The notes: generated from the letters alone by a model not told the origin. A stretch of DNA of 64,000 nt from Streptomyces sp. 2114.4 (GCF_900187385.1 NZ_FYEY01000001.1:7440001-7504000), one strand, 5' to 3'; shown: positions 42,439 to 51,729, numbered from the stretch's first letter. Made by a program: numbers and translations.

Positions 42439-43677
42439 ATGACGCAATACTTCCAGGATCCAGCGTTCTGGGGTTTGATCGCTGGTACCCCTGTCGCCGC
42501 AACCGCGATTATTCGCGGCAGAAAGAAGATTACGGAACTCCGACAAGAACAGGCCGAGCTCAAGCAGCACTACGCCACTCTTGAAAGCCACTACGCGGAA
42601 GCCGTGGAAGAGGCCAAGGACCGGGCGGAGGAAGCCACCAAGACCACGCTGAAGGCCGCCATGCGGACGCTGCAGGGCCTTGCGGGTGAGCAGCAGCTGG
42701 CGATTTCCAAGCTGCAGGAGGCCTACGGCGAGCACAAGATTCTCCAGGATCTGCTCGACATCGACCACATGAACTCGCAGTTTGCGCGGCGTGCGCAGTC
42801 CATCGCCGTTCTCTGCGACGGCTGGCTCGGCCGGCGGCGGCACAATGCCTCGCTCTACGATGTGGTGCGCAGTGCGAAGGGCCGTATCCGGCATTTCACG
42901 CGTGTCGAGATCCGCTCGCAGAGCAATTTCGCGATCGTGAGCCGCGCCGTGGAGCCGGTGGCCCTGGTGCTCGCCGAGCTGCTGGACAACGCCACCAGCT
43001 ATTCGGCGCCGGAAACGATGATCGAGATCAATATCCGCCCGGTGCCCAAGGGCGTGTGCATCGTCGTCGACGACGCCGGTGTCGGGATGAACGAGGAGGA
43101 GAAGGCGCGGGCCGCCCGGCTGCTGTCGAGCGAGAACGCGGCCAGTGTCTCCAGCCTCGGCAACCCGCCGCAGTTCGGATTCACCGTCATCGGAGTGCTC
43201 GCCGCCCGCTACGGCTTCAGTGTGTCGGTGGACTCCACCTCTCCCTATGGCGGCGTGCGCGCGGTCGTCCTGCTCCCCGAGGATCTACTGACGTCCCCGC
43301 ACGAGCCCGAGGAGAGTCCTGCCGTGGCCGCATCCGCCCCGTTGCCGCCCGAGAACTTTCCTGGTCAGCAGGTTGCCGGCGGACCGGCTCCGGTCCCTGC
43401 GGCCCCCGGTTACCCGGCCGCGGGAGCCCCGTATCCCGGGGCCGCGCCCATGGGGCAGCAGGTCCCGGCCCAGTCGGCTCCCGAGACGACGGCCGGCGGT
43501 CTGCCGAAGCGCCGCCGGCGCGGTGCGATATCCATCGTGCCGACCGATTCCGAAAGCACACAAACCCCGGCCCGCGACAGCGCACAGACAGCTTCCGTCA
43601 TGGGGGCCTTCCAGCGCGGCACGCAATCCGGCCGTCGTTCCACCAATGCACGCAATGAAGGGCATGAGGTTCAGTGA
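42439..43677 (+). CDS. cvnA: Conservon sensor-like protein CvnA (histidine-kinase-type ATPase)
   Basis: 412 residues. An N-terminal hydrophobic anchor (FWGLIAGTPVAATAIIRG) leads into a coiled coil (ITELRQEQAELKQHYATLES). Then comes the HATPase core with VALVLAELLDNATSYSAPET (N box), VVDDAGVGMNEEEKARAARL (G1) and GFTVIGVLAARYGFSVSVDS (G2). The tail is Pro/Ala-rich and basic (GLPKRRRRGAISIVPTD). CvnA resembles a histidine kinase without a partner regulator and assembles with CvnB, C and D at the membrane. It overlaps cvnB by 4 bases. Confidence 0.93.
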   Translation: MTQYFQDPAFWGLIAGTPVAATAIIRGRKKITELRQEQAELKQHYATLESHYAEAVEEAKDRAEEATKTTLKAAMRTLQGLAGEQQLAISKLQEAYGEHKILQDLLDIDHMNSQFARRAQSIAVLCDGWLGRRRHNASLYDVVRSAKGRIRHFTRVEIRSQSNFAIVSRAVEPVALVLAELLDNATSYSAPETMIEINIRPVPKGVCIVVDDAGVGMNEEEKARAARLLSSENAASVSSLGNPPQFGFTVIGVLAARYGFSVSVDSTSPYGGVRAVVLLPEDLLTSPHEPEESPAVAASAPLPPENFPGQQVAGGPAPVPAAPGYPAAGAPYPGAAPMGQQVPAQSAPETTAGGLPKRRRRGAISIVPTDSESTQTPARDSAQTASVMGAFQRGTQSGRRSTNARNEGHEVQ

Positions 43678-44090
43678 ACTACGATCTGTCGTGGATGCTT
43701 GACAGTGCTCTGGAATTGCCCGAAGCGCAGCACGCCATTCTCGTCTCCGCCGACGGCCTGCTCATGGCCCGCTCCAAGGAAGTCGGCCGGGACCACGCCG
43801 ACACCGTCGCCGCCGCGATGAGCGGAATGCAGTCGCTGAGTCGTACGGTCGCCGATTTCTGTCATGGCGGTGCAGCCCCCACCGGCCGGTCGCAATGGCG
43901 GCAGACGCTGGTCGAGTTCGACCACGGCTGGGTCTTTCTCATCTCGGCCGGCGAGGGTGCGTATCTCGCGGTTTCGGCTTCTCCTGATGTCGACATGGCG
44001 GAGATCACGTTCCGTATGCAGCAGCTTGTCGGCCAGCTCGGTAAGGCACTGACCAGTCCGCCGCGCGAGAGGGCTGACATTCAGTCATGA
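43674..44090 (+). CDS. cvnB: Conservon roadblock/LC7 protein CvnB
   Basis: 138 residues from a GTG that overlaps the cvnA stop (GTGA). LPEAQHAILVSADGLLMARS, MQSLSRTVADFCHGGAAPTG and FLISAGEGAYLAVSASPDVD match the roadblock/LC7 fold, related to MglB-type GTPase regulators. It probably controls the GTPase CvnD. Its stop overlaps the cvnC start. Confidence 0.93.
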   Translation: MNYDLSWMLDSALELPEAQHAILVSADGLLMARSKEVGRDHADTVAAAMSGMQSLSRTVADFCHGGAAPTGRSQWRQTLVEFDHGWVFLISAGEGAYLAVSASPDVDMAEITFRMQQLVGQLGKALTSPPRERADIQS

Positions 44091-44467
44091 CCACCGATGA
44101 CGAGCCGGAGCTGGAACACGAAGCAGCGGAATTAGTACGGCCGTACGTCATCACCAACGGCCGAGATCTTCTTGACGGCAACGAATTCTCGCTGATCACC
44201 CTGGTCACCGTGCAGGCGGAACCGCCCAGGACGAAACCCCTCGATCCGGAGAAGCTGCGTCTGCTGGAGCTGTGTTCGGGGGGTTTTCTCTCGATCGCCG
44301 AGATAGCCGGGCACACCCGGCTGCCGGTGGGTGTCGTCAAGATTCTGGTGTCCGATCTCGCACGGGAGGGCCACCTGTATTCGCGTGCGCCCATACCGAG
44401 CGCTCAGCTTGTCGACCGGCAAATCCTTGAGGAGGTGCTGAATGGGCTCCAGGCTCGCTTTGGATGA
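44087..44467 (+). CDS. cvnC: Conservon DUF742 protein CvnC, with a TTA codon
   Basis: 126 residues. VRPYVITNGRDLLDGNEFSL, GGFLSIAEIAGHTRLPVGVV and KILVSDLAREGHLYSRAPIP match DUF742, a winged-helix-like component of conservons. Residue 16 (Leu in AAELVRPYV) is encoded by TTA at 44132-44134, so translation should depend on the bldA tRNA. The last 26 bases overlap cvnD. Because cvnB, C and D overlap, a block here would also reduce CvnD. Confidence 0.93.
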   Translation: MTTDDEPELEHEAAELVRPYVITNGRDLLDGNEFSLITLVTVQAEPPRTKPLDPEKLRLLELCSGGFLSIAEIAGHTRLPVGVVKILVSDLAREGHLYSRAPIPSAQLVDRQILEEVLNGLQARFG

Positions 44468-45032
44468 CGGCGTGTACTTGCGCAATTCAGTGCAGACCGC
44501 GGCGAAGATCCTTGTGGTCGGACACTTCGCCGTGGGCAAAACCACATTCATCGGGACCATGTCCGAGATTCCTCCGCTGCGGACCGAAGAGGTAATGACG
44601 CAGGCGGGGGCGGGAATTGACGACCCCACAGGTGCGCCCCACAAGACGACGACCACGGTCGCCATGGACTTCGGGCGTCTCACGCTCAGCGAGAAGCTGG
44701 TCCTGTACCTGTTCGGAACGCCCGGCCAGCAGCGCTTCGTTCAGGTGTGGGAAGACATGACGCGCGGCGCGCTCGGGGCGCTGGTCCTCGTCGACCCCCA
44801 GCGGCTCGACGAGTCCTTCCCTGTCATGGACCTGGTGGAACACTACGGAATCCCCTACGCCATCGCGGTGAACCGCTTCGACGGGACCCCCACGCATTCG
44901 CTCGACGAGATCCGGGAGGCGCTGGACCTCCTTCCTGAGACGCCTGTCGTCAACTGTGACGCACGGGACCAACGTTCCTCGGCGGATTCGCTGATCGCGC
45001 TCGTCCGTTATCTACAGTCCCGCCTCAACTAG
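44442..45032 (+). CDS. cvnD: Conservon GTPase CvnD
   Basis: 196 residues. KILVVGHFAVGKTTFIGTMS is the P-loop. TTTVAMDFGRLTLSEKLVLY and LFGTPGQQRFVQVWEDMTRG form switch II with the DxxG-like GTPGQ. AIAVNRFDG is the NKxD-like site. It is the Ras-like GTPase of the conservon, thought to switch with CvnB as regulator. It is followed after 10 bases by the P450 gene. Confidence 0.94.
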   Translation: MGSRLALDDGVYLRNSVQTAAKILVVGHFAVGKTTFIGTMSEIPPLRTEEVMTQAGAGIDDPTGAPHKTTTTVAMDFGRLTLSEKLVLYLFGTPGQQRFVQVWEDMTRGALGALVLVDPQRLDESFPVMDLVEHYGIPYAIAVNRFDGTPTHSLDEIREALDLLPETPVVNCDARDQRSSADSLIALVRYLQSRLN

Positions 45033-45042
45033 GAGTTCAGGC

Positions 45043-46407
45043 ATGCAATCTCACTCGGAATTCCAGGGCCCCCCGCCCGGCTGCCCCGCACACGCCGACG
45101 GTCAGCGGACTCCCTTGCACGGGCCGGAATTCGCCGCAGCCCCCGAGGCCTTCTACGAGGCCCTGCGGCAGCACGGACCCAGCGCGCCGGTCGAGCTCGC
45201 CCCCGGGGTGGAGGCCGAACTCGTCACGGACTACGCCGCGGCGCTCCACGTGCTGCAGAATCCGGACACCTTTGCGCGTGATTCACGCCGTTGGCGCGCC
45301 CTGAACGAGGGGCGCGTACCCCTGGACAGCCCCGTGCTGCCGATGATGATGTACCGGCCGAATTGTCTGTTCTCCGACGGTGCGGACCATATGCGGCTGC
45401 GTCAGTCGGTCACGGCGAGCCTGGGCCGGGTGGACACCCACCGGCTGAGCCGTCATGTCGACCGCGTCGCCGCGTACCTCATCAGCCAGTTCAGCAGCCG
45501 GGGCCGAGTGGATCTGGTCGCCGACTACGCCCAGTTGCTGCCGCTGCTGGTCTTCAACGACCTCTTCGGGTGCCCCGCCGAGATCGGTGACCGCCTGGTC
45601 TTCGGCATATCGGGCATCTTCGACGGGGTCGACGCGGAGAAGGCCAACGAGGTCCTGACCGAAGCGCTGCTGGAGCTGGTGGCGCTCAAGCGGCGTTCGC
45701 CGGGTGAGGACATCACCTCCTGGCTGATGGAGCACCCCTCCGGGCTCACCGACGAGGAGATGGTCCACCAGCTCGTCACCCTGATCGCGGCGGGGACGGA
45801 GCCCACGCAGAACATCATCGCCAGCGCGCTGCGGCTGCTGTTGACGGATGAGAAGTACGTGGGCGACCAGAGCGCGGCCGGACTGCTGGTCGACGACGCC
45901 ATCAATGACGTGCTGTGGAACAGCCCTCCGATAGCCAACTACGGTGTGCACTACCCCGTGCACGACATGGAGCTCGGGGGAGCCAAGCTGCCGGCCGGCG
46001 AACCCGTGGTCATCAGCTTCGCGGCCGCCAACACCGACCCGCAGCTGTCGACGGGCCGTCAGATGCTCAGCAAGCGGGCGCATCTCGCCTGGGGGGCGGG
46101 CCCGCACGCCTGCCCCGCCAAGGATCCCGCCCTGCTGGTGTCCGTCCTGGCCATCGAGAAACTGCTCAACACCCTGCCGGACATCGATCTGGCCCTGCCC
46201 GCGGAAAGCCTGACCTGGCGGCCCGGCCCGTTCCACCGGGCGCTGGAAGCCCTGCCCGCCCGCTTCACCCCGGTACGCCCCGAGCGGCGTCCGTCCGCCG
46301 GTCCGGCAACGGGTGGCCGCGCGACGGATAATGCTTCTGGACAGGACAGGAATGAGGTGCAACGAGGAAAGTGGTGGAGCTCGTTCCTCTCTTGGTGGAA
46401 GGTGTGA
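45043..46407 (+). CDS. cvnE: Conservon cytochrome P450, CYP157-like, lacking ExxR
   Basis: 454 residues. The heme Cys lies in LAWGAGPHACPAKDPALLV, where the usual FGxGxHxCxG is changed at several places. The I helix LIAAGTEPTQNIIASALRLL is present. The K-helix ExxR, normally absolute in P450s, is replaced by INDVLWNSPP. This is the known oddity of CYP157 enzymes encoded in Streptomyces conservons. The C-terminal extension (GKWWSSFLSWWKV) is Trp-rich and could touch the membrane. Activity is uncertain; it may partner the second P450. AGGAG precedes the ATG. Confidence 0.88.
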   Translation: MQSHSEFQGPPPGCPAHADGQRTPLHGPEFAAAPEAFYEALRQHGPSAPVELAPGVEAELVTDYAAALHVLQNPDTFARDSRRWRALNEGRVPLDSPVLPMMMYRPNCLFSDGADHMRLRQSVTASLGRVDTHRLSRHVDRVAAYLISQFSSRGRVDLVADYAQLLPLLVFNDLFGCPAEIGDRLVFGISGIFDGVDAEKANEVLTEALLELVALKRRSPGEDITSWLMEHPSGLTDEEMVHQLVTLIAAGTEPTQNIIASALRLLLTDEKYVGDQSAAGLLVDDAINDVLWNSPPIANYGVHYPVHDMELGGAKLPAGEPVVISFAAANTDPQLSTGRQMLSKRAHLAWGAGPHACPAKDPALLVSVLAIEKLLNTLPDIDLALPAESLTWRPGPFHRALEALPARFTPVRPERRPSAGPATGGRATDNASGQDRNEVQRGKWWSSFLSWWKV

Positions 46408-46512
46408 CATTCACGACAACGGTTCGGTTTCCATCGGGCGTAAACGTTCAATCACCGGGGTAGTCAGGGTTGGTCGTCCTGGCCTGATGCATTGAATGAA
46501 GGAGTTCTCGCA

Positions 46513-47778
46513 GTGGAATCCGCCGTGATTGCCCCACCCATGGTCACATCCGTGGACCGCCGATCCGTGATAAGGCTTTTCTCCCGCCTGCGCACACCGG
46601 AAGGTCAAGCGAATCCGCTGCCGCACTACGCGGAACTCCGATCGATGGGAGATATCGTTCCGGCACCTTGGGGCGGCCATCTGGTGACCTCTTTCGGTCT
46701 GTGTGACCACGTGTTGCGCAACAGGTCATGGCTGGTGCCGGACAGTGGCTGGCGGGCCAGGCAGGGTGCGGCGACCCGCTGGATGGCGCCTTCCTCGCAG
46801 CAGATGGCCAGCACGCTGCCCGGCCTCAATCCGCCGCACCACACGCGGGCCAGGCGTTCGGTGGGCAATATGTTCGACCGTAAGTGCCTGGATACCGTCA
46901 AGGATTCGGTCGAGCGCAATACGGAGGAATTGCTCGACCGGCTGGCAGAAAGGCTGAAGGACGGTGAGGCGGACTTCGGTTCCGTGGTCAGCGAAGAATT
47001 GCCGGTGATGACGATAGGGGAATGGCTCGGTCTGCCGACGGCCGATTATCCGCTGCTGCGGTCACTCACCCACGACCAGGTATTCGCCCAGGAATTGCTG
47101 CCCACGGCGAGTCAGCTCGCGCAGTCCGACGCCGCGACCCGGACTCTGCGCGAGTATTTCATCGCCTTGGTACGGCAACGCCGCCGGGCGCCCGGAAATG
47201 ACCCCATCTCGTCGTGGATACGGACCTGGGACGAACTCGAACCACATCAGGACGCCGCGGACGAGGCGGTCTACCGGCTCGCCCTGTTCGTGGTTCTGGC
47301 CGCCCTGGAGACCACCTCCAACCTGCTGTCCACGATGGTGTGGCTGCTCGCCGAACACCCCTGGCAGATGGGGTGGCTGCGTGCCCACCCGGAGTGCATA
47401 CCGGCGGCCGTCGAAGAGGTCTTGCGCTATGACTCCCCGACGCATGTGGTGAGCCGGATCGCCGGCGAGGACACCACCCTCGCGGGAATTCGCGTGGAGA
47501 AGGACCAGATGGTGCACCTCATGGTCGGTGTCGCCAACCACGATCCCGCACACCACATCGATCCCGCGCTCTTCGACGTCCGCCGCAAAGCCACCCATCT
47601 GAGCTTCAGCGGTGGGATCCACTACTGCCTCGGTGCCGCGCTGGCCCGGCTGGAGGCGACGACCCTGCTGACCGGCGTGCTCCGACGGTTCCCTGCCCTG
47701 CGATTGAGCCGTACGCCCGACTGGGCGCCGCGGGTGGCCTTCCGGCGGCTCATGACGCTGCCCGTGGTGGAGTCCTGA
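46513..47778 (+). CDS. Cytochrome P450, CYP154-like
   Basis: 421 residues from a GTG, 8 bases after AAGGAG. An upstream TTG is in frame but has no ribosome-binding site. The heme loop FSGGIHYCLGAALARLEATT and K helix AAVEEVLRYDSPTHVVSRIA (ExxR intact) are standard. The I helix is VVLAALETTSNLLSTMVWLL. In S. coelicolor conservons a CYP157-like P450 is followed by a CYP154-like enzyme, as here. It is the likely active monooxygenase; substrate unknown, perhaps a small aromatic or polyketide. Confidence 0.9.
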   Translation: MESAVIAPPMVTSVDRRSVIRLFSRLRTPEGQANPLPHYAELRSMGDIVPAPWGGHLVTSFGLCDHVLRNRSWLVPDSGWRARQGAATRWMAPSSQQMASTLPGLNPPHHTRARRSVGNMFDRKCLDTVKDSVERNTEELLDRLAERLKDGEADFGSVVSEELPVMTIGEWLGLPTADYPLLRSLTHDQVFAQELLPTASQLAQSDAATRTLREYFIALVRQRRRAPGNDPISSWIRTWDELEPHQDAADEAVYRLALFVVLAALETTSNLLSTMVWLLAEHPWQMGWLRAHPECIPAAVEEVLRYDSPTHVVSRIAGEDTTLAGIRVEKDQMVHLMVGVANHDPAHHIDPALFDVRRKATHLSFSGGIHYCLGAALARLEATTLLTGVLRRFPALRLSRTPDWAPRVAFRRLMTLPVVES

Positions 47779-47802
47779 GAGCCGTGAGGTAGGAAGAGCG
47801 TC

Positions 47803-48567
47803 GTGATCGACAACTTCAAGACCCTTGCCGTTGCCCACGACGGACCCCTGCTCGACGTCCAGTTGAACAGCCCGGACACCGGTAATGCGCTCGGCGAGCC
47901 GATGCTCGACGAACTCCTCACCGTGCTGGGTGCGTTGCACGACAGCCCCGAGATACGGGTGGTGGTCCTCTCCGGCGCGGGAGCGGACTTCTGCCTGGGC
48001 GGAGACCGCCGGGAGTTCGCGGAGTCCCTTGCCGCGGACGGCTCGGGAGCGGCCCTTCGCGCCATGGGCAACAAGGCGCGGCGGGTGTGCGAAGCACTCG
48101 CCGCCACCAGCGCGGTCACCATCGCCCGGCTGCACGGTGGGGTGATCGGCGCGGGTATCGCGCTCGCGGTGTTCTGTGATCTGCGGGCCGGTGCGCACAC
48201 CTGCCGCTTCCGGCTGCCGGAGCTCGCGCTGGGCATGCCGCCGGCTTGGGGAGGCGTACTGCCACGCCTGCTGAACGAGGCGGGCGCGGCCAGGATCCGC
48301 GAGTTGATCCTGACCGGGGAGAGCTTCGACGCGGCGAAGGCGGTCGAGCTCTCTCTCCTCCACCAGGCCGTTCCGGAGGGCGAGCTCGACGAGGCGATCG
48401 CCCGGTGGACCAGACCGCTGGTCCGCAGGTCTCCGGCGGCCCTGCGGACCGCCAAGGTCATGATGAACGCCTACGCGGGCGCCGGCCGCCTTGCCGACGC
48501 CACCCTTTTCGACGCGGAGATGCTGACGTCGGTGCTGGCGGCCGCCGGGTCGCAACGGAGCGGTTGA
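47803..48567 (+). CDS. Enoyl-CoA hydratase/isomerase-family protein
   Basis: 254 residues from a GTG. VVVLSGAGADFCLGGDRREF and IARLHGGVIGAGIALAVFCD form the two oxyanion-hole loops of the crotonase fold, and FRLPELALGMPPAWGGVLPR is typical. It starts 24 bases after the second P450, so it belongs to the same transcript. Conservons do not usually include one; it may act on the same substrate as the P450s. Confidence 0.85.
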   Translation: MIDNFKTLAVAHDGPLLDVQLNSPDTGNALGEPMLDELLTVLGALHDSPEIRVVVLSGAGADFCLGGDRREFAESLAADGSGAALRAMGNKARRVCEALAATSAVTIARLHGGVIGAGIALAVFCDLRAGAHTCRFRLPELALGMPPAWGGVLPRLLNEAGAARIRELILTGESFDAAKAVELSLLHQAVPEGELDEAIARWTRPLVRRSPAALRTAKVMMNAYAGAGRLADATLFDAEMLTSVLAAAGSQRSG

Positions 48568-48691
48568 CGGGGGCCGGTGGGCAGCGGCGCAGGCATACAG
48601 GTGAGGTCCCGCAGGCGCGGTCCCGGGCCGACCCCGTACCCGTCGGGCCCTCGGCAGGCCGCCCGCTGTGCCGCCCGGCCGGCGGCCTGGC

Positions 48692-49231
48692 TCAGTCTCC
48701 GGTGCCCGGCACATCCTCGCGGTGCCGCGCCGCCAGCTCCCGGTACATCGTGGCATTGAGGCGGATGGTCTCGCGCTCCTCGTCGGTCAGCTCCCGCCTG
48801 ACCTTCGCCGGCACCCCGGCGACCAGGGAGCCGGGCGGCACTTGCATGCCCTGGGGAACCAGCGCCTGCGCGGCGACCAGCGAGCCGGCGCCGATGTGCG
48901 CGCCGTTGAGGACCGTGGCACCCATGCCGATCAGCACGTCGTCCTCGACGGTGCAGCCGTGCAGGACCGCGTTGTGCCCGACCGAGACCCGTGCGCCGAC
49001 GGTCACCGGGAAACCGGGGTCCACGTGCACCGTGCAGTTGTCCTGGATGTTGCTGTCGGCGCCGAGCACGATCGGACCGCAGTCGGCCCGCAGCACCGCG
49101 TGGTACCAGACGCTGGCGCCCGCCGCCATGCTGACCTCGCCGAGCACGACGGACGTCGGGGCGGTGAAGGCCTCCTGATCGACCTTCGGCTCCTTGCCGC
49201 CCACCGGTGAAATCAATGCCCGTCCCGCCAT
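48692..49231 (-). CDS. Gamma-carbonic-anhydrase-like hexapeptide protein
   Basis: 179 residues with left-handed beta-helix repeats. The three His that bind zinc in gamma-carbonic anhydrases are present: CTVHVDPG and SVGHNAVLHGCTV. ADCGPIVLGADSNIQDN and VPQGMQVPPGSLVAGVPAKV are typical. Activity as a carbonic anhydrase is not certain in this branch. GAGGAG precedes the ATG. Confidence 0.87.
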   Translation of the reverse strand: MAGRALISPVGGKEPKVDQEAFTAPTSVVLGEVSMAAGASVWYHAVLRADCGPIVLGADSNIQDNCTVHVDPGFPVTVGARVSVGHNAVLHGCTVEDDVLIGMGATVLNGAHIGAGSLVAAQALVPQGMQVPPGSLVAGVPAKVRRELTDEERETIRLNATMYRELAARHREDVPGTGD

Positions 49232-49374
49232 CCGTGGATCTCCTCGCCGTGATGCGCCGCGCCCACAGCACCGTAGACGACGGCCGCTGCGCCGGGCAGG
49301 GACGGCGCCCGGTGGGGCGAAGATCACAGTCCGGCGCGCGGTCCGCCGCCCGGCGGGCTGAGTACGGTGTGCGG

Positions 49375-50139
49375 GTGCCGATAAACCAGAACGTGTTCTC
49401 ATCCGTCGCGGCCTGGCGGCGCCGGGCCGTGTCGCGTGCCGTCCACCGCGGCGCGCGCTGGGTGAGGGAAGCCGCGGCCGTCACGGCCGAGCGCCCCGGC
49501 CCGTACCGCTTCCGGCGGATCGGTACCGGCACCCGGCTCGCCTATCCGCAGGGCACGGTCTTCGGCGACCCGTGGATCGAGCTCGGCGACCACTGCATCA
49601 TCGCCCAGGACGTGACGCTGACCGCGGGCATGATGCCGGACCTGGACCTCGGCCCGGAGCCGATCCTCACGCTGGGGAACGGCGTGGTGCTGGGCCGCGG
49701 CAGCCATGTGATCGCGGATGTCCGGCTGACGATCGGCGACGACTGCTTCTTCGGCCCCGGGGTCTACGTCACCACCACCAACCACAGCTACGACGACCCC
49801 GAGGTGCCGGTCGGCAAGCAGTGGCCGCGCAGCGACCCGGTGGCCATCGGCCCCGGCAGCTGGATCGGTACCGGCGCGGTGATCCTGCCCGGTGCGCGGC
49901 TGGGCCGGAACGTGGTGGTCGCGGCCGGCGCCGTGGTCCGCGGCGAGGTCCCCGATCATGCGGTGGTGGCCGGTGCGCCCGCCCGGGTCGTCCGCCGCTG
50001 GGATGCTCAGCAGGGCTGGCAGCCGCCGCTGCGCACACCGGCGCCGGTGCCGATCCCCGAGGACGTCACCCCGGACCAGCTGGTCGCGCTGCGGGCGTGG
50101 CAGGCGGCGGAGGCCAAGGAGGCGTACGAAGCGTCCTGA
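49375..50139 (+). CDS. Hexapeptide-repeat acyltransferase
   Basis: About 254 residues. A beta-helix of LbH repeats (DHCIIAQDVTLTAGMMPDLD, IGDDCFFGPGVYVTTTNHSY, IGTGAVILPGARLGRNVVVA) ends in AVVRGEVPDHAVVAGAPARV, as in NodL/CatB-type acetyltransferases. The His of TTNHSY is the probable catalytic base. The acceptor is unknown. It is divergent from another hexapeptide protein. Confidence 0.85.
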   Translation: MPINQNVFSSVAAWRRRAVSRAVHRGARWVREAAAVTAERPGPYRFRRIGTGTRLAYPQGTVFGDPWIELGDHCIIAQDVTLTAGMMPDLDLGPEPILTLGNGVVLGRGSHVIADVRLTIGDDCFFGPGVYVTTTNHSYDDPEVPVGKQWPRSDPVAIGPGSWIGTGAVILPGARLGRNVVVAAGAVVRGEVPDHAVVAGAPARVVRRWDAQQGWQPPLRTPAPVPIPEDVTPDQLVALRAWQAAEAKEAYEAS

Positions 50140-50180
50140 GCCGCCGTCAGGCAGCCAAGGCGCCGCCTGCCCCGTGTGTG

Positions 50181-51050
50181 TCAGCTCCCCGACGCGAGCA
50201 GGACCGAGCCGACCACCGCGAGGGAGGCGCCGGCCGTCTGGACCGCCCGCAGCCGTTCCTTGAGGACGCCGAGCGCGGCGAGCGAGGTGACCACCGGGTA
50301 GAGGGAGGCGAGCACCGCCGCGAGGGTGACCGGCCCGTTCTGGGCGGCCAGGGCGTAGGTGCCATTGGCGGCGACATCGGCGATCCCGACGAATCCGAGC
50401 GCGGGCAGGGCGCTTTGGAGGGCCGGGAGCCCGCCCTCGGGCAGTGCCGGGGTGCCACGCCGCACCGATCCGTACAGGGCGGCGCCGCCGACGGCGACAT
50501 TGCACACCCGCTGGACGAACAGGGCGAGGAAGAGGCCTGTCAGGGTCGTGGACGCCTCCGAGATCAGCGCCATTACCGCGCCGAAGCCGAGCGCCGAGAG
50601 CAGCGTCAGCGCAATCGTCTGGCGGGCCACCGACGCGCCGCTGACCCGCGGGCCGCCGGCCAGCACGACACCGATCACGGCCACGACCATGCCGGCGGCC
50701 TGCAGCAGACCCGGCCGCTCACCCGCCACGATCCCGACCCCGAGCGGTACGAGGACCGTGCCGACCGACGCGAGCGGGGAAACCACTCCCATCGGGCCGA
50801 GCGCCAGGGCGCGGTAGAAGCAGAGCATGGCGGCGGGCCCCACGACGCCCGCTCCGACCGCGCACCACAGCTGCGGCCCGGCCTCCCGCCAGCCCCCGGT
50901 GGCCAGCACCACGACGCCCAGCACCACGGCGGCCAGGGTCTGCGAGACGACCACCACGGTCAGCGCCTGCAGGCGTCGGGTGAGCAGTCCGCCGCCGAAG
51001 TCGGCGAGCCCCCACAGAAGGCTGCTGGTCAGGGCGAAGACCGCTGTCAT
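50181..51050 (-). CDS. EamA/DMT-family transporter
   Basis: 289 residues with ten hydrophobic segments in two halves (SSLLWGLADFGGGLLTRR; LWCAVGAGVVGPAAMLCFYR; VTLAAVLASLYPVVTSLAAL). It is divergent from an XRE-cupin regulator, a common pairing in which the regulator controls the transporter. Substrate unknown; amino acid or metabolite export is typical. Confidence 0.88.
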   Translation of the reverse strand: MTAVFALTSSLLWGLADFGGGLLTRRLQALTVVVVSQTLAAVVLGVVVLATGGWREAGPQLWCAVGAGVVGPAAMLCFYRALALGPMGVVSPLASVGTVLVPLGVGIVAGERPGLLQAAGMVVAVIGVVLAGGPRVSGASVARQTIALTLLSALGFGAVMALISEASTTLTGLFLALFVQRVCNVAVGGAALYGSVRRGTPALPEGGLPALQSALPALGFVGIADVAANGTYALAAQNGPVTLAAVLASLYPVVTSLAALGVLKERLRAVQTAGASLAVVGSVLLASGS

Positions 51051-51156
51051 GGTGAAACCTCGCAGTACAGTGAACCGGACGCTGAAGTGCACCACACCGT
51101 AGTGCAGTGAAATGTATTGTGGCATCCAATATATTGCCCTTCGACTTGGACGGACC

Positions 51157-51729
51157 GTGACGGACCTCGACCAGCTCACGCAGTCGCTCGCCCGCAACCT
51201 CAAGCACTGGCGCGCCGAGCGCGGCTTCACCCTCGATGCACTGGCGGCCCGCGCCGGGGTCAGCCGCGGCATGATCATCCAGATCGAGCAGGCCCGGACG
51301 AATCCCAGCGTGGGCACCACCGTCAAGATCGCCGACGCGCTCGGCGTCAGCATCACCACGCTCCTCGACTACGAACAGGGGCCGCAGGTCCGCATCGTGG
51401 CGCCGAGCGAGGCGGTCCGGCTGTGGTCCACCGAGGGCGGCAGCTTCACCACCCTCCTGGTGGGCGCCGAGGCGCCCGGCCCGTACGAACTGTGGGACTG
51501 GCGGCTGATGCCGGGCGACAGCAGCGTCTCCGATCCGCATCCGCCCGGCACCGTCGAACTGCTGCATGTCCGTGCCGGCACGCTGACGCTGGTCGTGGAC
51601 GGTGTGGAGCACACGGTGCCCGCCGGCGCCTCGGCAACCTTCGAGGCCAAGGTCGCGCACGGCTACCGCAACGACGGTACGGAACCGGTCGAGATGACCA
51701 TGTCGGTGGTCATCCCGCTCGCCGGCTGA
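51157..51729 (+). CDS. XRE-type regulator with C-terminal cupin domain
   Basis: 190 residues. HTH: LARNLKHWRAERGFTLDALA, ARAGVSRGMIIQIEQARTNP. Cupin: LWDWRLMPGDSSVSDPHPPG, TVELLHVRAGTLTLVVDGVE, HTVPAGASATFEAKVAHGYR. The cupin probably senses a small metabolite. GTG start chosen; an ATG 15 codons upstream is possible. The gap to the divergent transporter contains repeated AGTGCA-like elements that may be its operator. Confidence 0.88.
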   Translation: MTDLDQLTQSLARNLKHWRAERGFTLDALAARAGVSRGMIIQIEQARTNPSVGTTVKIADALGVSITTLLDYEQGPQVRIVAPSEAVRLWSTEGGSFTTLLVGAEAPGPYELWDWRLMPGDSSVSDPHPPGTVELLHVRAGTLTLVVDGVEHTVPAGASATFEAKVAHGYRNDGTEPVEMTMSVVIPLAG

